A stretch of DNA of 64,000 bases from Streptomyces lincolnensis (GCF_001685355.1 NZ_CP016438.1:3162001-3226000), one strand, 5' to 3'. Numbered from the stretch's first letter, positions 29,205 to 38,751 are shown. The notes: generated by a model from the sequence alone, not told the origin. Made by a program: numbers and translations.

Positions 29205-30415
29205 GCCTGCGCGGACAGCGGGGAGGGCGGGTCGGGCTGTCGATCGGCGGGCCCGGCCCCTCGCGCGGCCACGGCCATGACGGCGACCGAGACGAGGACG
29301 ATCAGGGCGCCGACGTAGAGGGGCGCGGTGTAGCCGAGGCCGGCGGTGATGGCCAGGCCGCCGGCCCAGGCGCCCAGGGCGTTGCCGATGTTGGAGGCGG
29401 AGACGTTGGCGCTGGCGGCGAGGGCCGCGCCCTGGGCGACGTCGGTGACGCGGGTGATCATGCCGGGCACACTGGCGAACCCGAACACGCCCATGAGGAA
29501 CACCAGGATCACCGACGCCGTGGCGCTGTGGGCCAGCAGGCCGAAGACCGCCAGGGTCACGGTGAGGCCGGTCAGGGCGAGGAGCAGGGCGCGGTCACGG
29601 TCCTGGTCGGCCGCGCGTCCGCCGATCAGGTTCCCTACGACCAGGCCGACGCCGTAGACCATGAGCAGCCAGGCGACGTCGGCGGAGGAGAAGCCGCTGA
29701 CCTCGGTGAAGGTGTAGGCGAGATAGCTGAAGGCGCCGAACATGCCGCCGTAGCTGAGCGCGGTGGCCGCGAGGGTCAGCCAGACCTGGGTGGAGCGGAA
29801 GGCGCCGATCTGGGCGCGGAGGGTGTGGGGAGGCGGTGGTCCTCCGCGGTGGTCCGGGGGCGTCCCGCCCGCGCTGCCGGGGACCAGGGCGACGATGCCC
29901 GCCAGGGCGACCAGGCCGATGCCGGTGACCGCCCAGAAGGCGGCGCGCCAGCCCCAGCGTTCGCCGACCAGGGCGCCGAAGGGGACGCCCAGCACGTTCG
30001 CGACGGTGAGACCGGCGAACATGACGGCCACCGCGCGGGACTTCCTCTCCGGTGCGACCAGGCCGCGTGCGACCAGGGAGCCGATGCCGAAGAACGAGCC
30101 GTGGCACAGCGCCGCGACGATCCGGCCGAGCATCATCACCGGATAGGTCGTCGCGACCGCGTTCAGCAGGTTGCCGAGGACGAACAGGACCACCAGGCCG
30201 ACCAGGACCTGCTTGCGGGGCAGCCGCGCCGTCGCCGCGGTCAGCGCGATCGCACCGACCGCGACACTGAGCGCGTACCCGGAGATCAGCCAGCCCGCGG
30301 CCGCCTCGGAGACCCCGAAGCTCGACGCCACCTGCGGCAGCAGGCCCGCGATCAGGAACTCGGTCAGACCGATGCCGAAGCCGCCGACCGCCAGGGCGAT
30401 GAGTCCGGTCGGCAT
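29201..30415 (-). CDS. MFS transporter, Cmx/CmlR-like (DHA1 chloramphenicol-efflux type)
   Basis: The 404-residue protein is a 12-helix DHA1 exporter: FGIGLTEFLIAGLLPQVASSFGVSEAAAGWLISGYAL at the start, the loop ARLPRKQVL, GRIVAALCHGSFFGIGSLVA in TM4 and FGALVGERWGWRAAF in TM5 (motif C). These are typical of Cmx/CmrA chloramphenicol exporters, but the substrate is not proven. The ATG at 30415 gives the family start; a longer frame to 30514 is not supported. It is coupled to the small membrane gene downstream. Confidence 0.9.
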   Translation of the reverse strand: MPTGLIALAVGGFGIGLTEFLIAGLLPQVASSFGVSEAAAGWLISGYALSVAVGAIALTAATARLPRKQVLVGLVVLFVLGNLLNAVATTYPVMMLGRIVAALCHGSFFGIGSLVARGLVAPERKSRAVAVMFAGLTVANVLGVPFGALVGERWGWRAAFWAVTGIGLVALAGIVALVPGSAGGTPPDHRGGPPPPHTLRAQIGAFRSTQVWLTLAATALSYGGMFGAFSYLAYTFTEVSGFSSADVAWLLMVYGVGLVVGNLIGGRAADQDRDRALLLALTGLTVTLAVFGLLAHSATASVILVFLMGVFGFASVPGMITRVTDVAQGAALAASANVSASNIGNALGAWAGGLAITAGLGYTAPLYVGALIVLVSVAVMAVAARGAGPADRQPDPPSPLSAQA

Positions 30416-30545
30416 CCGTATCCGTCCCTCTCCGGTCGCGTGCCCAGCAGGGTGCGGGACGTTCGCGCCAACAAATCCCAACGAACGTCCACACGCGGCA
30501 ACATAGGCCCTCACCCGCCTCCTGCGACACCCCGTTTTTTCGCCC

Positions 30546-31655
30546 TCAGCCGTCGGACGCGGTGATCCGTGCGCGGTGGCTGTCGCCGTCGGTGAGGAAG
30601 GCCGCCAGTTCCCGGCCCTCTTCGGTGACGGTGGTGCGGTCGGTGTGGGAGAAGGGGCGCAGAGGGGTGACCGTCACGGTGTCCGACTCGACCGTCCAGG
30701 TCGCGGCGACGCGGCCGTCGAGCAGGACCACGCGGGCACCGGCGACCGAGAGGCCGCGGTGGGCGTCGTCGACGATCCGGCTCCGGTCGTCGTAGCCGAG
30801 AAGGGCGTTGTCGAAGGCGGGCAGGAACCGCACCGGGGCCGGGGTGTCGGGGTCGGGGCGGGGCGCGTCGGGCAGGTCCAGCAGCTCCCGGCCCCGCTCG
30901 TCGCGGAAGGTGATCAGCTCGTCCCGCAGCGCGGCGACCGCCTTCGGCAGCCCGGCGAGACCGCACCAGGCGCGCAGATCGGCCGAGGCGGCGGGGCCGA
31001 ACGCGGCCAGATAGCGGCGCAGGAGGGCCTGACCCACGGGGTCGGAACCCTCGGTGCCGTCGCCGGGCAGCGGGTCGATCTCGCGGCCCAGCCAGGAGGA
31101 CAGGGGAAGGTTGCGTACGCCCGCCTTCGTGTGCCACAGGCCGCGCGGTGGCAGTTGGGCCATGGGGACGAGAGCGGAGACCAGCATCTCGCCGAGGGCC
31201 CGGGGTGCCGGTCCCGAGAGCTCATCGGGGAGCGCCCGGGTGAGGTCGGTCATCGTGCGGGGCTCGCCGTCGGACAGCACGGCCCGGCCCGCCGCCGCGA
31301 GGGCGTCGAGGTCGACCCCCTCGAACTCGCGGCGGTAGACCCCGAGGACCCGTTGGCGCAGCATGGCGTCGTGGCGGGCCCGCCAGGCCAGGGCGTCGTC
31401 GGCGGTGACGAGGTGGACGGTGCGGCGCATGAGGTGGGTACGCACCACGCGCCGCCCGGTCAGCGGATCCGAGAGCGCCGCGGGCTCGAAGCCGCGCAGC
31501 CGGGACCAGAGTCCGACGAACGGCTCCTGCGGTTCCTGCGCCTGGAGGCCGCCGAGGTGGGCGACGGCGTCCAGGACGGGCAGGTCGGCGCGGTCGAGCA
31601 GCAACTGCCGGGCGAGCGTCGCGCGGCCCAGTGCCCGGGGGCCGAGGACGGTCAC
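30546..31655 (-). CDS. Winged-helix DNA-binding domain protein (AlkZ/YcaQ-like, HTH_42)
   Basis: The 369-residue protein has the HTH_42 signature: ARQLLLDRADLPVLDAVAHLGGLQAQEPQEPFVGLWSRL, then RRVVRTHLMRRTVHLVTADDALAW and LPAFDNALLGYDDRSRI. The superfamily includes DNA glycosylases AlkZ/YcaQ that unhook crosslinks. The catalytic QxQ of YcaQ appears here as QAQ (GLQAQE), so a glycosylase role is possible; alternatively it is a DNA-binding relative. Its GTG overlaps the DinB stop as GTGA, so it is translationally coupled. Confidence 0.85.
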   Translation of the reverse strand: MTVLGPRALGRATLARQLLLDRADLPVLDAVAHLGGLQAQEPQEPFVGLWSRLRGFEPAALSDPLTGRRVVRTHLMRRTVHLVTADDALAWRARHDAMLRQRVLGVYRREFEGVDLDALAAAGRAVLSDGEPRTMTDLTRALPDELSGPAPRALGEMLVSALVPMAQLPPRGLWHTKAGVRNLPLSSWLGREIDPLPGDGTEGSDPVGQALLRRYLAAFGPAASADLRAWCGLAGLPKAVAALRDELITFRDERGRELLDLPDAPRPDPDTPAPVRFLPAFDNALLGYDDRSRIVDDAHRGLSVAGARVVLLDGRVAATWTVESDTVTVTPLRPFSHTDRTTVTEEGRELAAFLTDGDSHRARITASDG

Positions 31656-32236
31656 GTGGCGGTCTGCCCGTCGAGCGTCTCGCGCAGGATGTCCGCGTGC
31701 CCGGCGTGCTGGGCGGTCTCGTGGAGGACGTGCGTCAGGACCCGGCGCACGCTGTACACGGTGGCCGGCTCGCCCCAGGGCGCCTCGGGCACCTGGTGGG
31801 TCGCCGACAGGTCGGGCACGGAGGCGATGAACTCCTCGGTGCGGGCGGCGACCTCCTCGTAGCGCTTGAGGATGTCGGCCAGTGTCTCGCCCGGCTCCAT
31901 CCGGAAGCCGCTCTGGTGGTCGATCAGCCACTGCGGGATCTCGCGGGCGGTACCGGAGGTGATGTCGGCCCAGGTGACACCGTCGGGCAGGTCGTAGCTG
32001 AGCGCGGTGGGGCCCTCGACGACGAAGCGCAGCCAGCCCTCCTCCATGGCGGTGACGTGTTTGACCAGCCCGCCCAGGCACAGCGCGCTGACCGTCGGAC
32101 GCTCGCCGGCCCGCTCGTCGTCGAGTCCGCGCACCGTGCGCGTGAGGCTGGACCGGGCGGTGGCGAGGTCGGCGAGCAGGTCGGCGTGCTCGCCGTGCGG
32201 AGCGAGGGCGGGCTGGGGCGGGGTGGTGGCAGTCAC
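31652..32236 (-). CDS. DinB-family metal-binding protein (DUF664/MST type)
   Basis: The 194-residue protein is a four-helix DinB fold. The three metal His lie in LGGLVKHVTAMEEGWLR and VLTHVLHETAQHAGHADILRE. Related proteins are thiol-dependent (mycothiol/bacillithiol) transferases. It is translationally coupled to the winged-helix gene. Confidence 0.9.
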   Translation of the reverse strand: MTATTPPQPALAPHGEHADLLADLATARSSLTRTVRGLDDERAGERPTVSALCLGGLVKHVTAMEEGWLRFVVEGPTALSYDLPDGVTWADITSGTAREIPQWLIDHQSGFRMEPGETLADILKRYEEVAARTEEFIASVPDLSATHQVPEAPWGEPATVYSVRRVLTHVLHETAQHAGHADILRETLDGQTAT

Positions 32237-32362
32237 AGCGGTCTGACCCTTCCGGTCGGTCGTCTGGCCGTCTGATGCGGCAACGGGACGACCGTCTCAA
32301 GCAATTAGGTCAGGAAGTGTCCGCTTCTCTCGTCGGCTCCCGTGTCGTGGCATCGTGGCGCC

Positions 32363-32989
32363 ATGACCATCGAGGTGCGCCCGGCCGCGGTCTTCGAGGA
32401 CGTCCGTACGCTGCTCGGCCCGAAGTCGCCCGGGGCCAACGTCTGCTGGTGTCTGAGCTACCGGATCCCGTCCCGGCTCAACAACGAGCTGCGCGGGCCG
32501 GCCCGGGGCGAGTACGTCGCCGACCTGTGCCGCACGGGACCCCCTCCGGGAGTGATCGCCTACGACGGTGACGAACCGGTCGGCTGGGCGGCCGTGGCGC
32601 CCCGCGCGGACACCTCCTTCGCCCGCAACCGCAAGATCCCGCACGTCGACGACCTGCCGGTGTGGTCGCTGTGGTGTGTCCGGGTCCGCCCCGGCCACCG
32701 CAAGCAGGGCATCTCGCACGCCCTGATCGCCGGTGCCGTCGAGTTCGCCCGCGCCCACGGCGCCCCGGTGGTCGAGGCGTATCCCCTCGACAACGGGGAC
32801 GCCAGGGTCGACCTGACCATGGCGTACGCCGGGATCCGCAGGAATTTCGAACGCGCCGGGTTCACCCACGCCGCCGACACCACCTCCGTGCTGGCCGGTC
32901 ACCCCCGCGTCCTGATGCGGCTCGACCTGCGCGGACCGGTCAGCCCGGGGAGTCCAGGGAGTCCAGCCAGTCGACGAGGTGCCGGTTGA
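32363..32989 (+). CDS. GNAT-family N-acetyltransferase
   Basis: The 208-residue protein has the acetyl-CoA loop VWSLWCVRVRPGHRKQGISHALI and an N-terminal CWCLSYRIPS, a pattern common to a Streptomyces GNAT subgroup. The ATG at 32363 is the better start (MTIEVRPA). The last 17 codons (GSPGSPASRRGAG) run antisense into the epoxide-hydrolase gene, a 50-bp convergent overlap. Confidence 0.85.
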   Translation: MTIEVRPAAVFEDVRTLLGPKSPGANVCWCLSYRIPSRLNNELRGPARGEYVADLCRTGPPPGVIAYDGDEPVGWAAVAPRADTSFARNRKIPHVDDLPVWSLWCVRVRPGHRKQGISHALIAGAVEFARAHGAPVVEAYPLDNGDARVDLTMAYAGIRRNFERAGFTHAADTTSVLAGHPRVLMRLDLRGPVSPGSPGSPASRRGAG

Positions 32990-33935
32990 CCTCCTCCGGC
33001 CGTTCCTGCTGGATCCAGTGGCCGCAGCCTTCGAGGACGTGGGAGGAGCGCAGGCCGGGCAGGGTGGTGGGGAAGGCCTCGATCGCGTCGGCCAGCCAGG
33101 TCGTGGAAGCGTCGAGGGAGCCGCCCAGGAACAGGGAGGGCTGGGTCACGGGGGCGCCGGCCCGGTCGGCGAGGTCCTTCCAGTCCAGGTCCATGGCGCG
33201 ATAGCGGTTGAGCGCGCCGGTGAGACCCGTGCGCTCGAACTCCCCGGCGTAGACGTCGAGTTCGGCCTCGCCCAGCCAGGCCGGGAGGCGGTCGGCGGCG
33301 GGGAAGCGGTCGCGCAAAGTGCCGCCGGGGCTCACGAAGTGCGGGTCGGGGGCTCCGGGCGCGGGCATGGTGTCGGCGGACAGGGCGGCGTAGAAACCGG
33401 CGAGCCAGCCGCGTACGTCCGGCTCGATCTCGCGCTCCGCCCGGCCGGGCTCCTGGAAGTAGGAGACGTAGAACTCCTCGGTCCCGCCGCCCAGTCGGGC
33501 GAACACCTCGCTGGGGCGCGGGCCGCCGGGCGGGGTGTAGGGGACGCTCAGCAGGCCGACCGCGCGGAACTCCTCGGGCCGCAGCAGCGCGCAGTGCGCG
33601 GCGACGGTCGCGCCCCAGTCGTGCCCGACGACCACCGCGGGCGCCCCGCCCAGCGCCTGAACGACGGCCACCTGATCCGCCACCAGCTCCGCCAGCCGGT
33701 ACGCCCGCACCGCCTCCGGTTTCGAGGAGCGCCCGTATCCGCGCAGGTCCACGGCGACCGCACGGTACCCGGCGGCGGCCAGGGCCGGCAGCTGGTGGCG
33801 CCAGGAGTACCAGGACTCCGGGAAGCCGTGCACCAGCAGGACCAGCGGCCCGGACCCCTGCTCCACCAGGTGGACGCGGCCGGCGGGGCCGGGGACCAGG
33901 CGGTGGGTGACGTCTGTCGGCCGGGGGTGCGGCAT
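32940..33935 (-). CDS. Alpha/beta hydrolase, epoxide-hydrolase type
   Basis: The 331-residue protein has the oxyanion motif HGFPESWYSWRHQLPAL, the nucleophile elbow GHDWGATVAAH (Asp nucleophile, as in epoxide hydrolases and haloalkane dehalogenases), and the base in GCGHWIQQERPEEV. Conserved cap tyrosines (YVSYFQEPG, LNRYRAMDLDW) favour epoxide hydrolase. The ATG follows GGAGGAGA by 6 nt; an earlier ATG at 34013 is unsupported. Confidence 0.92.
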   Translation of the reverse strand: MPHPRPTDVTHRLVPGPAGRVHLVEQGSGPLVLLVHGFPESWYSWRHQLPALAAAGYRAVAVDLRGYGRSSKPEAVRAYRLAELVADQVAVVQALGGAPAVVVGHDWGATVAAHCALLRPEEFRAVGLLSVPYTPPGGPRPSEVFARLGGGTEEFYVSYFQEPGRAEREIEPDVRGWLAGFYAALSADTMPAPGAPDPHFVSPGGTLRDRFPAADRLPAWLGEAELDVYAGEFERTGLTGALNRYRAMDLDWKDLADRAGAPVTQPSLFLGGSLDASTTWLADAIEAFPTTLPGLRSSHVLEGCGHWIQQERPEEVNRHLVDWLDSLDSPG

Positions 33936-34080
33936 GCGTCGTCTCCTCCGTACGGGGTGCGTCGCCACGGCGTGCTGCCGCGCTGCGTACGGCGATCCTG
34001 CGACGCGGGGCACGACCGCCGCGAACGTTCTTGCCGTTCCGGCAAAACGGCCGCGCCCCTGCCGCGTCGGTGGACCGGGG

Positions 34081-34983
34081 TCAGTGCCCGGCGTCCCTCA
34101 ACTCCCGTACGACACGGGCCGTCACGGGCACCTCGATCCCGTGCCGCTCGGCCGCCCGCAGCAACGCGCCGCCGATCGCGTCCAGTTCGAGCGGGCGGCC
34201 CGCCTCCGCGTCCCGCTGCATCGAGGACTTCGTGGCCGCGGGGAAGGCGTCGTAACGGGCCAGCGCCTGGGCCGGGTCGGCCGGACCTCCGGACGCGGAG
34301 CTGACCGCGGCGGTCTCCTCCACCAGGGCCGTCAACTCCTCGCGGTGGCGCGTGCGGACATCGCCCAGGGGCAGGCCGTAGCGCGTGGTCAGGAGCGCGA
34401 ACGGGGCCAGGAACGACATCTTCGCCCACAGCGACGCCGTCTCGTCGGCCAGGACGCGGGTGGTCGGACCGGCCGCGGTGAACGCCTGCGCCAGCGCGTC
34501 GAGGCGGTCGCGGGGGACGTCGTCGCCCGCGAGGTCGATCTCCGCGAACGGACTGCCGTGCTCGATCACGCCCGGCGCCACCCGGGTCGACTCCACACGG
34601 ATGACGGTGGGGGCCACGCGGTCCGGACGGTAGCGGGCGCGCAGCGTCGCCGGGTGCTCCACGCCGTTCAGGAGCGGTACGACGACGGCGTCGCCGAGGG
34701 CCGCGGGCGGGACGCGGTCCAGCGCGGCGGCCAGGGAGGTGTGCTTGACGGCGATCACCAGGGCGTCGACCGGTTCGCGCAGTTCGGTGTCCGCCTCGAC
34801 GGGCGCGGTGAAGTCGCCGAACTTGGCGCTGCGGATCTGGATGCCGTCCTTGCGGAGTGTCTCCGCCGTGCTCTCGCCGGCCAGGCAGATCACCCGGTGG
34901 CCGGAGCGGGACAACAGCGCGGCCAGCAGTCCTCCGGTGCCGCCCGGGCCCAGGACGGCCACGGTGAGTTCGTCGTACGCCAT
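34081..34983 (-). CDS. Ketopantoate reductase family protein (2-dehydropantoate 2-reductase-like)
   Basis: The 300-residue protein begins with the NADP site VAVLGPGGTGGLLAALLSRSGH. It shows VKHTSLAAAL, the substrate-side PLLNGVEHPATL and LWAKMSFLAPFALLTTRYG with the catalytic K, and ends in PLELDAIGGALLRAAERHGI. The last is the conserved E-x-D-A region of PanE/ApbA proteins. It may reduce ketopantoate for CoA synthesis, but genomes carry several paralogues. The ATG follows GAGGGGAA. Confidence 0.9.
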   Translation of the reverse strand: MAYDELTVAVLGPGGTGGLLAALLSRSGHRVICLAGESTAETLRKDGIQIRSAKFGDFTAPVEADTELREPVDALVIAVKHTSLAAALDRVPPAALGDAVVVPLLNGVEHPATLRARYRPDRVAPTVIRVESTRVAPGVIEHGSPFAEIDLAGDDVPRDRLDALAQAFTAAGPTTRVLADETASLWAKMSFLAPFALLTTRYGLPLGDVRTRHREELTALVEETAAVSSASGGPADPAQALARYDAFPAATKSSMQRDAEAGRPLELDAIGGALLRAAERHGIEVPVTARVVRELRDAGH

Positions 34984-35073
34984 GATGCGGGTTCCCCTCT
35001 TGTCGGTCGGGGCGATCATCGCAGGCGTCCCTTTTGGAGGACAGGTGGTGGTCCGAGGGGCGAGACTGGGGGC

Positions 35074-35304
35074 ATGTGCCGCAGTATCAAGACGCTTCGT
35101 CCACCCGTACTGCCCGAGGAGGCGACGGAGGACGACATCCGGGCCGCCGCGCTGCAGTACGTGCGAAAGGTCTCCGGCTTCCGGGCACCCGCCGCGCACA
35201 ACCAGGAGGTCTTCGACCGCGCGGTCGACGTGATCGCCGAGGCGACGGCCGAGTTGCTGGCGGGGCTGGAGGTACGGGGGGCTTCCTCGCGCAAGGCGGG
35301 CTGA
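35074..35304 (+). CDS. DUF2277 small protein
   Basis: The 76-residue protein fits DUF2277: MCRSIKTLRPP at the start, DDIRAAALQYVRKVSGFRAPA and NQEVFDRAVDVIAEAT. The family is widespread in actinobacteria and of unknown role. GGGG about 5 nt before the ATG may serve as ribosome site. It is divergent from the reductase gene. Confidence 0.9.
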   Translation: MCRSIKTLRPPVLPEEATEDDIRAAALQYVRKVSGFRAPAAHNQEVFDRAVDVIAEATAELLAGLEVRGASSRKAG

Positions 35305-35464
35305 CCGGTGCGCAGTGCTGGTGCTGGTGCCGTGCGGGGTGGGTGTCACTCGCCCGAATCGACCCTGCACTCATTCGTGTCACAGGGACATCACCTCACC
35401 TCCACACAATCTCCATGCGGTACATGCTGGTCGCACAGGTCACGCACCACCCCTGGGGGACACC

Positions 35465-35896
35465 ATGCGCACCCGCACCATCGCCGCGGCATTCGCCGCC
35501 TCAGTACTGCTGACACTCACGGCGTGCGAGAGCACGGACGACGCCGGCTCCACCAAGCCGGACACCTCGGTCCAGGAATCCAACGATCAGCCCAAGGATG
35601 CCGACACCACGGACGCGAGCACCGACCCGGCGGACAGCGCCACCGACACGAAGGCCGATACGGACTCGGAAACGGCGGCGCTGCCCGATCTCGTCGGCCA
35701 GGACCTCCAGGCCGCCCAGGACGAAGCGCAGGCCGCCGGCTTCTACGTCCTCGACGACCAGGACGCCAGTGGCCAGAACCGCTTGCAGGTCCTGGACCGC
35801 AACTGGACCGTATGCAGCCAGGAACCCGAGGCGGGAACGCACCCCACGGACACACCCGTGACCCTGTACGCGGTCAAGGACGACGAGGCCTGCTGA
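35465..35896 (+). CDS. PASTA-like lipoprotein
   Basis: The 143-residue protein has a lipoprotein signal (lipobox LTAC, Cys21), an Asp/Thr-rich linker (25-72) and one PASTA-like domain (PDLVGQDLQAAQDEAQAAGF). The domain ends TVCSQEPEAGTHPTDTPVTLYAVKD, typical of PASTA repeats that bind cell-wall fragments. The ATG follows GGGGGA. A 15-bp perfect hairpin terminates it. Confidence 0.88.
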   Translation: MRTRTIAAAFAASVLLTLTACESTDDAGSTKPDTSVQESNDQPKDADTTDASTDPADSATDTKADTDSETAALPDLVGQDLQAAQDEAQAAGFYVLDDQDASGQNRLQVLDRNWTVCSQEPEAGTHPTDTPVTLYAVKDDEAC

Positions 35897-35900
35897 CACG

Positions 35901-35938
35901 TCAGAGGCCTCCCGGCATGATCACCGGGAGGCCTCTGA
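35901..35938. terminator. Perfect 15-bp hairpin, shared by the lipoprotein gene and tRNA-Val
   Basis: TCAGAGGCCTCCCGG and CCGGGAGGCCTCTGA pair perfectly around an 8-nt loop. It lies 4 nt after the lipoprotein stop and 18 nt beyond the tRNA 3' end, so it can serve both strands. Confidence 0.85.
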
Positions 35939-35956
35939 ACTGCTACTTGGTACCCG

Positions 35957-36028
<72 letters not shown>

Positions 36029-36230
36029 GAGACGAGTGGTCAGCCTACATCGCCCGGGGCACTGCCCCGCAAACCGTATCGCGGGGCGGTCCGCGACGGC
36101 CGCGGGCGGGGCCGTTCGGGGGTTATCCCCACCCACGATCCGGGAGCACTCCGCATCCCCCCGCACCCCCCGGATCCGTACGGTCGAAGTGCGTCACCGA
36201 GGCGCCACGTCGTACCAGGGGGAGATCATC

Positions 36231-37001
36231 ATGACCCGTACCGTTCCCGCGCGTGCCGTCGCGGCTGTCGGGGTTGTCGCGGTTCTCGTTACGGGTGCCA
36301 CCGCGTGCGGGGCGTCCGCCGGGGACGACAAGGAACCCGAGCAGCGGTCGTTCGCGCTGGAGGGGAGGACGCTGACCGTCGACTCGGACGACTCGGCGCT
36401 GGAGATCGTCGCCGCGGACGACACTCCGGCGGGGAAGGTCGAGGTGACCCGGTGGTTCCAGGGCACGGTGGCCGTGGGGAAGGACCCGAAGGTGACCTGG
36501 TCGTTCGAGGGTGACCGGCTGAAGCTGCGGATGACGTGCTCGGGGGTGGTCGTGGACTGCTCGGCCAAGCACCGGATCGAGGTGCCGCACGGCATCACGG
36601 TGAAGGTCCAGGACGGCGACGGCAGCGTGCGGGCGCGGGGTTTCAAGGACCCGCTGGACATCCGTACCGTTGACGGCTCCGTGCGGGTCACCGACACCTC
36701 GGGGCCGCTGAGTGTGCGTACCGGCGACGGATCCGTGCGGGCGGACGTCTCCTCGCGCCAGGTGCGGGCCCGGACCCATGACGGCTCGGTGCGCCTCGAA
36801 CTCCGCGCCGTACCGGACCTGGTGGAGTCCCGCAGCGGCGACGGCTCGGTGACCATCGATCTGCCGAAGGCGACCTACCGGGTGACCACGAAGACGGGTG
36901 ACGGCGGCGTGGAGGTGTCCGTGCCCCGAGCCGACTCCAGCGCGCACGTCGTGAACGCCCGGACGGGCGACGGCAAAGTCACGGTCCGAACCGCGAACTG
37001 A
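36231..37001 (+). CDS. DUF4097 lipoprotein (adhesin-like beta-helix)
   Basis: The 256-residue protein has a lipoprotein-like signal (hydrophobic 9-22, Cys26 after GATA) and a DUF4097 domain of repeated GDGSVR turns (about every 18-20 residues from 125 to 255), predicted to form a right-handed beta-helix. Such proteins are surface proteins of unknown function. The ATG follows GGGGGAG by 6 nt. Confidence 0.88.
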   Translation: MTRTVPARAVAAVGVVAVLVTGATACGASAGDDKEPEQRSFALEGRTLTVDSDDSALEIVAADDTPAGKVEVTRWFQGTVAVGKDPKVTWSFEGDRLKLRMTCSGVVVDCSAKHRIEVPHGITVKVQDGDGSVRARGFKDPLDIRTVDGSVRVTDTSGPLSVRTGDGSVRADVSSRQVRARTHDGSVRLELRAVPDLVESRSGDGSVTIDLPKATYRVTTKTGDGGVEVSVPRADSSAHVVNARTGDGKVTVRTAN

Positions 37002-37074
37002 CCGGCCCGTGTGTTCGTCCTCTACCGGTGGGAGAATGGACCGGGCAGGACGGATCACAGCACGGGAGAGGGAT

Positions 37075-38487
37075 GTGACGGCGACACCACCGCAGCCGGA
37101 ATCGCCGTTGGTGCCGCGTGCACACCACCCCGCACCTCGCGCCCCACACGTCGGGCGCCCCGCACGGCACGCCCTGCGCGACACCCTCGCCCTGGCCGCG
37201 CTCCCGCTGGTCGTCGCGCTCGCGCTGCCCGCCGCCTTCGCCGGCGGCGGCACCCGGCGCTGGTTCGGCGGGCGGGCGGAGAACCAGCGGGCCGAGGCGC
37301 AGGCCGCGAAGGACGCCGCCGCGGCCGCGTTCTACGAGCTGGACACCGCGCAGCGGGATCTGCGGATCTCGATAGAGACCATCACGGCGGTGGACGACTC
37401 CCCCGCCGCCCGGCGCGCGGTCGCCGACTTCCAGGCGGTCAGCGCCCGGATCGACGAGGTCAGTCACCAGTACATCCAGGCCGTGGACGCGTACGACCTG
37501 GACCGGGACGACCTGGAGGCCTCGGCCGCCTCCCAGGCGCGTACCGCGCTCACCCGGGCGAAGGACGACCTGACCAACGTCAAGCGGGAGCTGGACCGTT
37601 TCGGTGACAGCCTGGGGCCGCTGATCGGCAAGGCCGAGACCCAGCTGGCCCGGCTCGCGCCCGCGGTCGAGCGGGCCCGGCAGGGGCTGCTGGCCGCGTC
37701 CAACGCCCTGGACGCCGTACGGGGATCGGGGCTGACGGCGGACGATCTGGCCGCCCGGCTCGCCGCCCTGGGACCCGAGCTGACCAAGCTGAACCAAGGC
37801 GCGGGGCAGCACGGAGTGCCGCAGACGCTGGAGCGGGCCGAGCGGGTGGCCCAGCAGGCGGAGGCCGTCCGGGTCGAGGCCGAGCGGCTGCCGGAGCGGG
37901 CCGCCGAGATCGATCACCGGCTGGTGTCACTGCGGACCCGTGCCCAGGCGCTCACCACGCGCGCGGAGCAGGTCGAGCCGGTCCTGAGCGAGCTGCGCCG
38001 CCGGTTCGCCGCCGCCTGCTGGCAGGACCTCCAGCACGTCCCCGACCTGGCCGAGCGGAACGTGGAGCAGGCCGAGCTGAAGCTGCGCGAGGCGCGGGCC
38101 GCGCGGGACGACCAGCGCTGGCCGGACGCCACCGCCCTGCTCTCCACGGTCCGGGCGCTGCTCAACACCACCGACGAGTCCGTCTCCGCCGCCGGCGACC
38201 GGCTGCGCCGCCTGAACGCCGTGCAGAAGGACCCGCAGCAGGAGATCGACCGGACGCGTTTCGCGATCCGGGACGCCCAGCGGCTCGCCATGGCCGGCCG
38301 CAACACCCCCGACCCCCGGCACGCCCGCCCCCTGGACGACGCGGTCGCCCGCCTCGACCGGGCGATCGGCACGCTGGAGGGGCGCCACCCCGACTACTGG
38401 CATTTCCTGACGGAGACGGAGGCGGTGCGGCAGACGGTGGCCCAGGTGGTGTCCCAGATCCGCGACGACCGCGGCGCCGGTCACTGA
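37075..38487 (+). CDS. Membrane-anchored coiled-coil protein
   Basis: The ~470-residue protein has a Pro-rich start, one membrane helix (about 38-58, LALAALPLVVALALPAAFAG), then almost entirely helical, Ala/Arg/Glu/Leu-rich sequence with coiled-coil heptads (for example ERAERVAQQAEAVRVEAERL). The layout suggests an extracytoplasmic or membrane-tethered coiled coil; I do not recognise a family. The GTG at 37075 after GGGAGAG is the best start; an ATG at 37036 is possible. Confidence 0.8.
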   Translation: MTATPPQPESPLVPRAHHPAPRAPHVGRPARHALRDTLALAALPLVVALALPAAFAGGGTRRWFGGRAENQRAEAQAAKDAAAAAFYELDTAQRDLRISIETITAVDDSPAARRAVADFQAVSARIDEVSHQYIQAVDAYDLDRDDLEASAASQARTALTRAKDDLTNVKRELDRFGDSLGPLIGKAETQLARLAPAVERARQGLLAASNALDAVRGSGLTADDLAARLAALGPELTKLNQGAGQHGVPQTLERAERVAQQAEAVRVEAERLPERAAEIDHRLVSLRTRAQALTTRAEQVEPVLSELRRRFAAACWQDLQHVPDLAERNVEQAELKLREARAARDDQRWPDATALLSTVRALLNTTDESVSAAGDRLRRLNAVQKDPQQEIDRTRFAIRDAQRLAMAGRNTPDPRHARPLDDAVARLDRAIGTLEGRHPDYWHFLTETEAVRQTVAQVVSQIRDDRGAGH

Positions 38488-38529
38488 GACGGCCTACGCC
38501 GGTCCGCGGCGGCCGGATACGCTGTGCCC

Positions 38530-38751
38530 ATGCCTCGCTACGAGTACCGCTGCCGGACCTGCGGCGACACCTTCGAACTGAGCCGTCCGATGGCGGAGTC
38601 CGCCGCGCCCGCCGACTGCCCCGCGGGCCACGACGACACGGTGAAGCTGCTGTCCACGGTGGCGGTCGGCGGCTCGTCCGCCGCGCCCGCCCCGGCACCC
38701 CGCGCGGGCGGCGGCGGAGGCGGTTGCTGCGGCGGGGGCTGCTGCGGCTGA
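38530..38751 (+). CDS. FmdB-family zinc-ribbon protein
   Basis: The 73-residue protein has the FmdB signature MPRYEYRCRTCGDTFE, a second half-knuckle DCPAGHDD where one usual Cys is His, and a Gly/Cys-rich tail (GGGGCCGGGCCG). FmdB/CxxC_CxxC_SSSS proteins are putative regulators or metal carriers. Confidence 0.9.
   Translation: MPRYEYRCRTCGDTFELSRPMAESAAPADCPAGHDDTVKLLSTVAVGGSSAAPAPAPRAGGGGGGCCGGGCCG

Noticed and set aside
29201-30415. Confirmed chloramphenicol-resistance gene
   Set aside because: The family resemblance is good, but DHA1 exporters vary in substrate; no resistance can be claimed from sequence.
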